In this document: piece by piece, positions 26,291 through 34,022 of the stretch
How the letters are laid out: the number at the start of each line of letters is the position of its first letter
How positions within the stretch are numbered: position 1 is the stretch's first letter
Assembly: GCF_050402865.1 (NCBI RefSeq)
Contig: NZ_BAABMF010000014.1
Location: 62,001-126,000, forward strand
Source: Clostridium_AF sediminicola
GTDB lineage: Bacteria > Bacillota > Clostridia > Clostridiales > Clostridiaceae
Direction of reading: 5' to 3'
Length of the DNA stretch: 64,000 nucleotides
Program-made: the position numbers and the translations under genes
The notes under the pieces: generated by a model
Seen by the model: the letters and a program-made list of their open reading frames with translations, nothing else
The model's database searches: none
What the model was told of the DNA's origin: nothing

Positions 26291-28475
26291 TTTTTGACTC
26301 CTTTACTATCTTAGATAAATATCCTTTTTCTTTCAATCTATTGATTACCAAATAAGCATTTGATTCTGAAATGTTATGGAGTATTGCAATTAAATTTCCT
26401 TTATAATCTAAGCCGATTTTATCTGTAACTCTGAAAACTGTCTTTGTGTTTTTATAGAAACTTTCCATAGTATCTCTTGATGTGATTTTCAAAATCACAT
26501 AGTTAATATTATATTTTTCTTTTCTAGATTTTGCAGTATGGTATGCTTCTTTAAAATTTTCTGGAGTTAATATTTCAGTACCATAAATATATTTTTCTGG
26601 CAATAATACTTTTTCATATTCATAAGCTCTTTTTAGTGAATTACTAATAAGGTTAACTACTGTTACAAATAAATTTTCATAATACAAAGTTAAATTTTCA
26701 AATTTAAAGTCATAGATAGATATAATTGCATAAACCTTTCCATCTTGAACTAGAGGATAAGACATTATAGGCTGATTTTTATCTAAATTTCTATTGATGT
26801 ATAGTTTTTTTTCATTTATAATAGATTTTAAAATTTTATTACTTGCAACACTTTGAGAAACAGGTAATGAGTATTTAATATTCATACTTTTAACTTTTAA
26901 TCGAAGGTAAGTTTCTTTTTGATCTAATATATATATGGATACCATATTAGTATAAAGAAGCTTTTCAATAACATCTATTGAAGATTCAAATATTTCTTCA
27001 GCTTTTAAAGTTTCGAGTTTTTGAGTAATATCGAATAGTTTTGTAAAGCTATCTTTAGAATTTATTATTTGACTTTCAAGTTCTTCTTTAACATAAAGAG
27101 TATCTTTATAAAGAGCTTTTAAAAAATTATATTTTTCGTTGACGTTATCTAGTTCTAATTCTTTAGAGTATAATTTTTTTTCATTCTTACTGATAAAATA
27201 CCCAGTAAGACCTCCGAGAATTATGTAAAAGGATATGTGGATCAGATGTTTTGAATCATACATCAGAGCTACAATGCTACCACCTAATATAAAGAAATTA
27301 ACTAAGTATAGGATAACGGAAAAAATTACAGACAAAATTCCTTGTGTAGTACCATAAATGACAGCAATTATAACTATATATAGGAAATTATAATCTAAAT
27401 ATGAATTAAGAGCATTTTTGAAAATGCTAGGTATTTTAATGTTTAGAGCTAGTAGTACCATGAAGATTAAACAGTTCTCTATTAAAGGAAGATACTCTTT
27501 GTTAACTTTGAATTTTTTCTTCTTATTTTTGATTTTTTTTGAAGAAGCTTCTTTGTTTTTTATAAATAACTCTTTATAATATTCAAAAGTTTTATGTATG
27601 CCTTCTTCAAAGGTATATTTTATATTAAATCTCAACTTACTTTTAAGTAATGAATTATCAACTCGAGAATGATGAATTTCTTTATTAGGAGTCTCCTGAT
27701 ATGTTACTTGTGATGTATGACCTAAATTAGAAATATTATCGCATACTTCTTTTAATGATAAATCTGTATTGCTAGAAACATTCATAACTCCTGTTTCATT
27801 AGATAGTGCTGCCATATAAATTGCCATACAAGCATCGGTAACATATATATAATCACTTTTTTTAGATTCAGAACCTGGAATCGTTAAAGATTCTTTATTG
27901 AAATTACTTTTTATTAATTGACTTATATAACTACCCTCGCAAGAAAGAGATTGTCTAGGTCCGTAGACAGTTGATAATCTTAAAGATAAAGTATCAAGAT
28001 TATATAATTCTTTCCATTTTCTACAATAATACTCACCTATAAATTTACTCATTGCATATGGCGAAGATGGATTTTTAGGGTTATTTTCTTTAAAAGGTAA
28101 ATTATCAGTTTCTGCATAGACACTGGCTGAAGAAGCAAAAATAAACTTTTTAACTTTGTATTCAGCAGAAAGATTTAGTATATTTGTTAAACCCAATAAA
28201 TTTGTTTTAGAATTTTCATATGGGTTATTTATAGAGTCTATGATATCTGCATGAGCTGCTAGGTGGATAACTAAATCAAATTTATGAGTTTTAAAAATTT
28301 CATTACAATGTTGGCTTTCAACAGATTCTTTATAAAACTTATATTTAATTTTGAGATTATCCAAGGTGCCAGTTGATAAATTGTCTATTATGTATATCTT
28401 GTGGCCTTCTTTAGAGAATCTTTCTGCTAAATGTGATCCTATAAAGCCACATCCTCCTGTTATTAGAACTTTCAT
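26283..28475 (-). CDS. pelD: Fusion of sugar-nucleotide epimerase and PelD-like c-di-GMP receptor
   Basis: A 730-residue protein. Residues 1-305 are an extended SDR epimerase (GalE/PelX-like): TGGCGFIGSHLAE binds NAD, SSASVY and YAMSK hold the catalytic Ser/Tyr/Lys. A basic linker (about 310-330) leads to four membrane helices (about 335-425), a coiled coil, a GAF domain (about 470-610) and a degenerate GGDEF domain. GGDEF itself is lost, but the c-di-GMP inhibitory-site motif RxxD is kept as RVTD (682-685), as in PelD. It probably makes the hexosamine donor and switches Pel synthesis on c-di-GMP binding. First gene of the operon, with AAGGAGGAC upstream. Confidence 0.88.
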   Translation of the reverse strand: MKVLITGGCGFIGSHLAERFSKEGHKIYIIDNLSTGTLDNLKIKYKFYKESVESQHCNEIFKTHKFDLVIHLAAHADIIDSINNPYENSKTNLLGLTNILNLSAEYKVKKFIFASSASVYAETDNLPFKENNPKNPSSPYAMSKFIGEYYCRKWKELYNLDTLSLRLSTVYGPRQSLSCEGSYISQLIKSNFNKESLTIPGSESKKSDYIYVTDACMAIYMAALSNETGVMNVSSNTDLSLKEVCDNISNLGHTSQVTYQETPNKEIHHSRVDNSLLKSKLRFNIKYTFEEGIHKTFEYYKELFIKNKEASSKKIKNKKKKFKVNKEYLPLIENCLIFMVLLALNIKIPSIFKNALNSYLDYNFLYIVIIAVIYGTTQGILSVIFSVILYLVNFFILGGSIVALMYDSKHLIHISFYIILGGLTGYFISKNEKKLYSKELELDNVNEKYNFLKALYKDTLYVKEELESQIINSKDSFTKLFDITQKLETLKAEEIFESSIDVIEKLLYTNMVSIYILDQKETYLRLKVKSMNIKYSLPVSQSVASNKILKSIINEKKLYINRNLDKNQPIMSYPLVQDGKVYAIISIYDFKFENLTLYYENLFVTVVNLISNSLKRAYEYEKVLLPEKYIYGTEILTPENFKEAYHTAKSRKEKYNINYVILKITSRDTMESFYKNTKTVFRVTDKIGLDYKGNLIAILHNISESNAYLVINRLKEKGYLSKIVKESKNE

Positions 28476-28526
28476 AAGTCCTCCTTTAAAAATTTAGTGT
28501 ATATTATAGATATCTTAGTTCAATAA

Positions 28527-28587
28527 TTAATTTATACATGTACCATAACTCATTAGTACCCGAGATTTTGGTACATGTATAAATTAA
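28527..28587. promoter_or_regulatory. Perfect 19-bp inverted repeat upstream of the pel operon
   Basis: Arms 28527-28545 and 28569-28587 (each containing the self-complementary TACATGTA) with a 23-nt spacer, 50-110 bp before the pel start. It may be a tandem operator or an RNA hairpin in the leader. No T-run follows. Confidence 0.55.
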
Positions 28588-28952
28588 ATTTCACGGTAGA
28601 ATCTCTAGAAAATAATATGTTTAGCAAAAGTGCATAATTTAAATATTTCACTCAAGTTATTCAAAGATACTATAAAAAGAGAAAAATACAAGATTATGCA
28701 CCAAAAGGATTATATATGCGAAAACTTTGGGGAAATTAATGTTATTTAACAATACTTAATAAAATAGTATCAAATAAAGAGTTTAATATCAAATAAAAAA
28801 TAGAAATTTGTAACAAGATATTGTGAAATTTTACTAAAAGAATGGAGAGTTTATACAGTATTTTTATTATTAATATTAATTCATCAAAGCTGCTTGGAAT
28901 AGGTTAAATTTTATGTTAAAATCAAGTTTAAAGTGTTAGTAAATTAATTCAA

Positions 28953-28968
28953 ATGTATAATTATACAT
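28953..28968. promoter_or_regulatory. 16-bp palindrome with embedded -10 upstream of nfnAB
   Basis: ATGTATAATTATACAT, perfectly self-complementary, includes TATAAT (28956-28961) 112 nt before nfnA. No good -35 is seen at standard distance. The remainder of 28476-29079 holds the pel inverted repeat and AT-rich sequence with no gene. Confidence 0.4.
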
Positions 28969-29079
28969 CCACTGATATTTTAATAGGTGGGAAGAGGTAT
29001 TAAGAAAAGGGATTGAATTAACTTTAGATAAATTAATGTTTATCTAAAAATTGTTGAGTTAGAGAAGGAGAGGAACAGT

Positions 29080-29970
29080 ATGTATAAGATTCTGAAGAAA
29101 GAAGTTTTGGCACCAGAAATATATTTATTAGAAATTGAGGCGCCAAGGGTTGCGAAATCAGCGAAACCAGGTCAATTTATTATCGTAAAGACTGATGAAA
29201 AAGGTGAGAGAATTCCATTAACTATTTGTGATTATGATGCTGAAAAAGGATCAGTTACAATTGTGTTTCAAAAAATCGGAAAATCAACTTTAGAAATGAC
29301 AAAATTTGAAGTTGGAGATTACTTCAGAGATTTTGTTGGACCTCTTGGTCAACCATCTGAGTTTATTGATGAAAATATTGAAGAATTAAAAAATAAAAAA
29401 TTCTTGTTTATAGCTGGAGGAGTTGGAACGGCACCTGTATATCCTCAAGTTAAGTGGTTTGGCAAGAATGGAATTGATGTAGATGTAATTATTGGTGCAA
29501 AATCAAAAACTAATTTAATTTTAGAGGAAGAAATGGACAAGGTTGCTGGAGAAGTTTTTGTTGCAACAGATGATGGTTCTTATGGATTTCATGGGTTAGT
29601 TACAGATTTATTTAAAGATTTAGTTGACAATAAAGGTAAGAAATATGACCATGTAGTAGCGATTGGTCCTATGATAATGATGAAATTTGCAGCACTTACT
29701 ACTAAAGCGTACAACATTCCTACAACAGTAAGCTTGAATCCAATTATGGTTGACGGAACAGGAATGTGTGGAGCATGTAGAGTAACTGTTGGAGATGAAG
29801 TTAAATTTGCATGTGTAGATGGTCCAGAATTTGATGGACACCTAGTAGATTTTGATGAAGCAATGAGAAGGCAAAGAATGTATAAAACTGAAGAAGGAAA
29901 AGCACAGTTAAAAGAAGAAGAAGGTGACACACACCATCATGGTGGATGTGGATGCGGAGGTGACCACTAA
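29080..29970 (+). CDS. nfnA: NADH-dependent ferredoxin:NADP+ oxidoreductase, alpha subunit
   Basis: A 296-residue FAD/[2Fe-2S] subunit. Residues 1-95 form the FAD-binding barrel (PGQFIIV, RIPLTICDYD), 100-220 the NAD domain (FIAGGVGTAPVYPQV), and GMCGACRV plus FACVDGPEF supply the iron-sulfur cysteines. With NfnB it bifurcates electrons between NADPH, NAD+ and ferredoxin in anaerobes. The related sulfide dehydrogenase (SudB) is the main alternative name. The C-terminus ends in a Cys/His/Gly tail (HHHGGCGCGG) that is not part of the core fold. The next gene overlaps by 1 nt. Confidence 0.9.
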   Translation: MYKILKKEVLAPEIYLLEIEAPRVAKSAKPGQFIIVKTDEKGERIPLTICDYDAEKGSVTIVFQKIGKSTLEMTKFEVGDYFRDFVGPLGQPSEFIDENIEELKNKKFLFIAGGVGTAPVYPQVKWFGKNGIDVDVIIGAKSKTNLILEEEMDKVAGEVFVATDDGSYGFHGLVTDLFKDLVDNKGKKYDHVVAIGPMIMMKFAALTTKAYNIPTTVSLNPIMVDGTGMCGACRVTVGDEVKFACVDGPEFDGHLVDFDEAMRRQRMYKTEEGKAQLKEEEGDTHHHGGCGCGGDH

Positions 29971-31352
29971 TGGATAGAATGAAAAAAGTACCAGTTAGAG
30001 AACAAGCATCTGATATTAGAAATAAAAACTTTGATGAGGTTTGTTATGGTTATAATGAAGAAGAAGCAGTAATAGAAGCGTCTAGATGTTTAAATTGTAA
30101 AAAACCATTATGTGTTAAAGGCTGTCCTGTTAGTATAGATATACCGGGATTCATCCAACATGTTAAAAATAGAGAGTTTGAAGCAGCGGCAAAAGTAATT
30201 GCTAAATACAGTTCCCTTCCAGCAGTTTGTGGAAGAGTATGTCCACAAGAAACGCAATGTGAAGAAAAATGTGTTCTTGGTATTAAAGGGGAAGCAGTTG
30301 CAATTGGAAAATTAGAAAGATTTGTTGGAGATTGGTCTAGAGAAAATAATATAGAACTTGCTGAAACAGTAGAGAAAAATGGTAAGAAAATAGCAATTAT
30401 AGGTAGTGGACCTGCTGGATTAACATGTGCAGGGGATTTAGCTAAAATGGGTTATGATGTAACGATATTCGAAGCATTACATGAAGCAGGTGGAGTATTA
30501 GTTTATGGGATTCCTGAATTTAGGTTACCAAAAGATACTGTAGTTAAAACAGAAATTGAAAATATCAAAAAGCTTGGCGTTAAAATTGAGACAAATGTAA
30601 TAATTGGAAGAACTACTACTATAGATGAATTGATTGAAGAAGAAGGGTTTGATGCAGTATTTATAGGTTCAGGTGCTGGTCTTCCTAAATTCATGGGTAT
30701 ACCTGGAGAAAATGCTAATGGAGTTTTCTCATCTAATGAAATATTAACAAGAGTTAACTTAATGAAAGCTAATAGAGATGATTACCCAACACCAGTTAAA
30801 ATTGGTAAAAAAGTTGCTGTTATAGGTGGTGGAAATGTAGCTATGGATTCTGTAAGAACTGCATTAAGATTAGGTGCGGAATCACATATAGTTTATAGAA
30901 GATCAGAAGAAGAGTTACCAGCAAGAGTTGAAGAAGTACATCATGCAAAAGAAGAAGGAGTAATAATGGATTTATTAACAAATCCATTAGAAATATTAGC
31001 TGATGAAGATGGATGGGTTTCAGGAATGAAATGTGTAAAAATGGAACTTGGAGAACCAGATGATTCTGGAAGAAGAAGGCCGAAACCTATAGAGGGATCA
31101 GAATTTATCATGGAAGTTGATACTGTAATAATGGCACTAGGAACATCACCAAATCCGTTGATATGTTCAACTACAGATGGACTTGATTTTAATAAATGGA
31201 AATGTGTTTGCGCAGATGAAGAAACAGGAAGAACAGCAAAGAATAAAGTATATGCTGGTGGAGATGTAGTGAGTGGTGCTGCGACTGTTATCTTAGCAAT
31301 GGGAGCTGGAAAAGCTGCAGCTAAATCTATTCATGAAGATTTGAGTAAATAA
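29970..31352 (+). CDS. nfnB: NADH-dependent ferredoxin:NADP+ oxidoreductase, beta subunit (GltD-like)
   Basis: A 460-residue flavoprotein related to the glutamate synthase small subunit. The N-terminal region has two cysteine clusters for [4Fe-4S] centres (CLNCKKPLCVKGCP at about 38-51 and CGRVCPQETQCEEKC at about 87-101). The FAD fold starts at IAIIGSGPAGLTCAGDLA (about 142-159) and the NADPH fold at VAVIGGGNVAMDSVRTALR. Pairing with NfnA, with TAATG overlap, distinguishes it from a true glutamate synthase, since no large GltB gene is nearby. A terminator follows. Confidence 0.9.
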   Translation: MDRMKKVPVREQASDIRNKNFDEVCYGYNEEEAVIEASRCLNCKKPLCVKGCPVSIDIPGFIQHVKNREFEAAAKVIAKYSSLPAVCGRVCPQETQCEEKCVLGIKGEAVAIGKLERFVGDWSRENNIELAETVEKNGKKIAIIGSGPAGLTCAGDLAKMGYDVTIFEALHEAGGVLVYGIPEFRLPKDTVVKTEIENIKKLGVKIETNVIIGRTTTIDELIEEEGFDAVFIGSGAGLPKFMGIPGENANGVFSSNEILTRVNLMKANRDDYPTPVKIGKKVAVIGGGNVAMDSVRTALRLGAESHIVYRRSEEELPARVEEVHHAKEEGVIMDLLTNPLEILADEDGWVSGMKCVKMELGEPDDSGRRRPKPIEGSEFIMEVDTVIMALGTSPNPLICSTTDGLDFNKWKCVCADEETGRTAKNKVYAGGDVVSGAATVILAMGAGKAAAKSIHEDLSK

Positions 31353-31397
31353 ATATTACAATGAATATAATCATAACTTTTATATTTTTAAATTATA

Positions 31398-31437
31398 AAA
31401 AAGATGACCTCAATAGTTTTTGAGGCATCTTTTTTTA
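31398..31437 (+). terminator. Rho-independent terminator of nfnAB
   Basis: AAAAAAGATG and CCTCAA on the 5' side pair with TTGAGG and ATCTTTTTT on the 3' side, with one mismatch. The T-run (31430-31436) is long. It begins 46 nt after the stop. Confidence 0.85.
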
Positions 31438-31501
31438 TTGAGCTATGTTTTAAAATACTTTTGATAACAACTTTGAATTGTTAACTGATAACTAAATAAG
31501 G

Positions 31502-31517
31502 TGGCATGAAAATTGCT
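31502..31517 (+). promoter_or_regulatory. Sigma-54-type promoter without an adjacent gene
   Basis: TGGCATGAAAATTGCT has GG and GC ten bases apart. The predicted start is about 31528, 315 nt before the next gene, and a hairpin with a T-run lies at 31599-31637. It may produce a short RNA of about 110 nt or a long leader. Confidence 0.55.
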
Positions 31518-31584
31518 CAAATCAAGTAGTGAAGTACAGGATTATTAATATTAAAGAATTGTATATGTAAATGCTAACTGAGAT

Positions 31585-31619
31585 ATGTAAAATTACATAT
31601 ATGTGATGAAAATATGCAT
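31585..31619. promoter_or_regulatory. Paired activator dyads (site A), 21-bp register
   Basis: ATGTA-AAAT-TACAT (31585-31598) and ATGAA-AATA-TGCAT (31606-31619), starting 21 bp apart. The same arrangement occurs at 38031 and 39345. The pair ends 151 bp before the -24 box at 31771. Probable binding site of the sigma-54 activator encoded at 35251-36678. Confidence 0.65.
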
Positions 31620-31637
31620 CACATATGGAGTTTTTTT
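31599..31637 (+). terminator. Stem-loop with T-run between two sigma-54 promoters
   Basis: A 10-bp perfect stem (31599-31608 with 31617-31626, arm ATATGTGATG), loop 8 nt, then GGAGTTTTTTTATT. It overlaps the second activator dyad, so part of the symmetry may reflect protein binding. An earlier hairpin (31583-31590 with 31593-31600) shares its first two bases, so the two cannot both form fully. Confidence 0.5.
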
Positions 31638-31769
31638 ATTAAAATTAAGATAAACTGTAACAATTAAATTTAAATATTATTTTTAATAAAGTGAGTCATT
31701 TAGAGGAATTTACAAATTTAAATATTAATAGAACAATATTTGAACAAAAAATAAAAAGAATATATTGGT

Positions 31770-31785
31770 TGGCACAAAATTTGCT
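31770..31785 (+). promoter_or_regulatory. Sigma-54 promoter of the hydroxyacid dehydrogenase operon
   Basis: TGGCACAAAATTTGCT, a near-perfect -24/-12 element with GG at 31771-31772 and GC at 31783-31784. The predicted start is about 31796, 47 nt before the gene. Confidence 0.92.
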
Positions 31786-31842
31786 AATAGTATTCATAAG
31801 ATTATTTAAAATAAAATATAAAAATTAGTGAGGAGTTAAACT

Positions 31843-32787
31843 ATGAAAAAAGTATTTGTCACTGAACCTATACATGAAGATGGTATGAAATTACTTCAAA
31901 GTGAAGCAGAAGTAATTGTAGGATCAGCAACTGATGAAGCTACAATAATAAAGGAAGCTGCAGGTTGTGAGGGGATTCTTATAAGGTCTGCAAAAATAAC
32001 TGAAAACATTATTAAAAGTATACCAAGTTTAAAAGTTGTTGGAAAGCATGGTATTGGTGTTGATAATATTGACAGAAAAGTAGCGGCAGAGTGTGGTGTG
32101 AAGGTTGTAAATGCTCCAGAATCTAATCCTAATTCAGTAGCAGAGCATGCATTTACGTTTATGTTAGCATTATCTAAAAATCTTTTAGTTATGGACAAGT
32201 CTACTAGAGCTGGAGATTGGGCATCAAGAAATAGAATTGTTTTAATGGAGATAAAAGGTAAAACTATTGGTATGATTGGTTTGGGAAAAATTTCTAAACT
32301 TGTAATTAAAAAATTACAAGCATTAGATGTGAATATTTTAGGATATGATCCATATGTTAGTGAATCAGTTGCTAATGAGATTGGTGTTACATTGGTAAGT
32401 GATATAGATGAAATCTTTAAAAAGTCTGATATGGTAAGTTTACATATTCCTTTAACAGAAGATACAAGAGGAATGATTGGAAAAGAAAAATTAGATATGA
32501 TGAAAGAAAGTGCATATTTAATTAATGTTTCTAGAGGTGGAATCGTTAATGAGGAAGCTTTATATGAAGCTTTAAAGAACAATTCAATCAAAGGGGCTGC
32601 TTTTGATGTATTTGATCAAGAGCCTGCTACTAGTGATAATCCTTTATTCCAATTAGATAACATGATAGTATCTCCGCATAATGCTGCTTTAACAGCTGAG
32701 GCATTAATTGCAATGGCAACTCATTCTGCTCAAGGAATTCTAGATGTATTAAATGGTAAAGAGCCAAAGTATGAAGTTAAATATTAA
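31843..32787 (+). CDS. D-isomer-specific 2-hydroxyacid dehydrogenase (SerA-like)
   Basis: A 314-residue NAD-dependent dehydrogenase of the D-2-hydroxyacid family without the C-terminal ACT domain of full PGDH. The cofactor motif is GMIGLGKISKLV at about 145-156; the catalytic set is Arg in NVSRGGIVNE (about 227-236), Glu in FDQEPA and His in SPHNAALT. It oxidises a 2-hydroxy acid or reduces a 2-keto acid. First gene after a sigma-54 promoter, 54 nt before an IolB-like isomerase, so a catabolic role in sugar-acid breakdown is more likely than serine synthesis. Confidence 0.9.
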   Translation: MKKVFVTEPIHEDGMKLLQSEAEVIVGSATDEATIIKEAAGCEGILIRSAKITENIIKSIPSLKVVGKHGIGVDNIDRKVAAECGVKVVNAPESNPNSVAEHAFTFMLALSKNLLVMDKSTRAGDWASRNRIVLMEIKGKTIGMIGLGKISKLVIKKLQALDVNILGYDPYVSESVANEIGVTLVSDIDEIFKKSDMVSLHIPLTEDTRGMIGKEKLDMMKESAYLINVSRGGIVNEEALYEALKNNSIKGAAFDVFDQEPATSDNPLFQLDNMIVSPHNAALTAEALIAMATHSAQGILDVLNGKEPKYEVKY

Positions 32788-32841
32788 AATAAATATTTAA
32801 GATAAAATTTAAAATTAAAGGTAATTTTAGGAGGAAAAATA

Positions 32842-33705
32842 ATGGGAAAGTACACTGAAGTTTTTAGATTTAAAAATGAAAATGGATATGAGAGAGTTAT
32901 AACTAAAGAGAATTCTGATTGTAAATTTTTAGGGTTAGATAGAATTCTTCTTAATGCAGGTCAAACATTAGAGCATGAAGTTGTTGGCGAAGAAATCGCA
33001 ATAATTTTACAAGCTGGAGAATATACAGCTGACGTATATTGGAATGGTGAAAAAGTATTAGACGGAGTTACTGGTAAGCGTAAAGATATCTACACTGAGC
33101 TTCCAACTACTTTATACCTTCCTCCAAACAGTAAATTAGTAATGACTGCTGGAACTGAATTAGAAGCTAGAGTTTTCACTACTGCATGTGAAGAAGGAAA
33201 TGCTCCGTTCCAAAGTTTACCAAAAGATGTTGAAGAAGGAGATCCAGGTCACTTTACTTGGAGAAGAAAATACAGATGGATCTTTGGACCATATGGAAAA
33301 AACATGGATCACATCACTAAAAAATTATTAGTTGGTGAATCAGTATCAATTCCAGGTGGTTGGATTGGATTCCCTGCTCATAAGCATGACTTAGATGATG
33401 CAAAAGAATACCCATTAGATGAAATATTCTCAATGAGAGTTAAAGGACCACATGGTAAATATGCTATCCAACATTCATACGGTTTAGAAGGAGATGAAGG
33501 TGGAGCATGGGATGAGTTCAACAAAATCAGCGATGATGAAACTGCAATAGCTTTACCATTTGGATATCATACTTCTATGGCTGTTCCAGGATGTACTGAA
33601 TACTTATTATGGGGATTAGCTGGAGACGATAAGGTTTATAAATTAAATCATGATGAAAGATTCAAATGGTTAGAAGACGTAGAAACTTTAAGACCATTTA
33701 AATAA
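32842..33705 (+). CDS. KduI/IolB family isomerase (5-deoxy-glucuronate isomerase-like)
   Basis: A 287-residue double-cupin protein resembling IolB. Metal-ligand regions are visible in the second cupin: FPAHKHD at about 180-186, DEIFSMRV at about 195-202 and PFGYHTSMAVPG at about 240-251. The N-terminal cupin contains GEEIAIILQAGEYTA. IolB isomerises 5-deoxy-glucuronate in inositol breakdown; KduI acts on 5-keto-4-deoxyuronate. Whether the substrate here is either is unknown. It is the second and last gene of its sigma-54 operon, with GGAGGAAA before the ATG and a strong terminator after. Confidence 0.85.
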   Translation: MGKYTEVFRFKNENGYERVITKENSDCKFLGLDRILLNAGQTLEHEVVGEEIAIILQAGEYTADVYWNGEKVLDGVTGKRKDIYTELPTTLYLPPNSKLVMTAGTELEARVFTTACEEGNAPFQSLPKDVEEGDPGHFTWRRKYRWIFGPYGKNMDHITKKLLVGESVSIPGGWIGFPAHKHDLDDAKEYPLDEIFSMRVKGPHGKYAIQHSYGLEGDEGGAWDEFNKISDDETAIALPFGYHTSMAVPGCTEYLLWGLAGDDKVYKLNHDERFKWLEDVETLRPFK

Positions 33706-33714
33706 ATTAAATGT

Positions 33715-33765
33715 AAGAATACAAAAGAAAATCAATTGCTGATTTTCTTTTGTATATTCTTTTAT
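33715..33765 (+). terminator. Rho-independent terminator
   Basis: A 14-bp perfect core stem (33721-33734 with 33740-33753) extended by AAGAAT/ATTCTT outer pairs, then TTTATTTTAT. It ends the sigma-54 operon. The remaining 257 bp up to the UroD-like gene show no clear element. Confidence 0.85.
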
Positions 33766-34022
33766 TTTATATAGTATCGTTATTTTCTATGTTAAAAGAA
33801 TAGCCTATCACTTTTGAAGTATTTTTATGGTTTGTAAATTATTGTTTGCTAATAACAATTGGAGATATAATATTTATTTAGAGATTTTCTTGATGAAAGA
33901 TAAATGGCTTTTTCCGTTGATTTACAAATCGCTAAAAGAGTTAAAATTCACCATTTTATAAATGAATAAAGAAAGGCTATGTAGAGTTTGTTTTGAAATG
34001 ATGAAATGTAGGAGAGTAAATT

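Noticed and set aside
28476..29079. A possible c-di-GMP-I riboswitch in the pel leader
   Set aside because: The conserved GEMM-I segments could not be found on the minus strand; only an inverted repeat is present. A covariance search would be decisive.
29970..31352. Calling the flavoprotein gltD
   Set aside because: No large glutamate synthase subunit is present and the gene overlaps nfnA, so NfnB is the better name.
31896..32591. A 231-codon open frame on the minus strand
   Set aside because: It lies wholly antisense to the hydroxyacid dehydrogenase, has no ribosome site and no recognisable domain; it follows the codon bias of the true gene.
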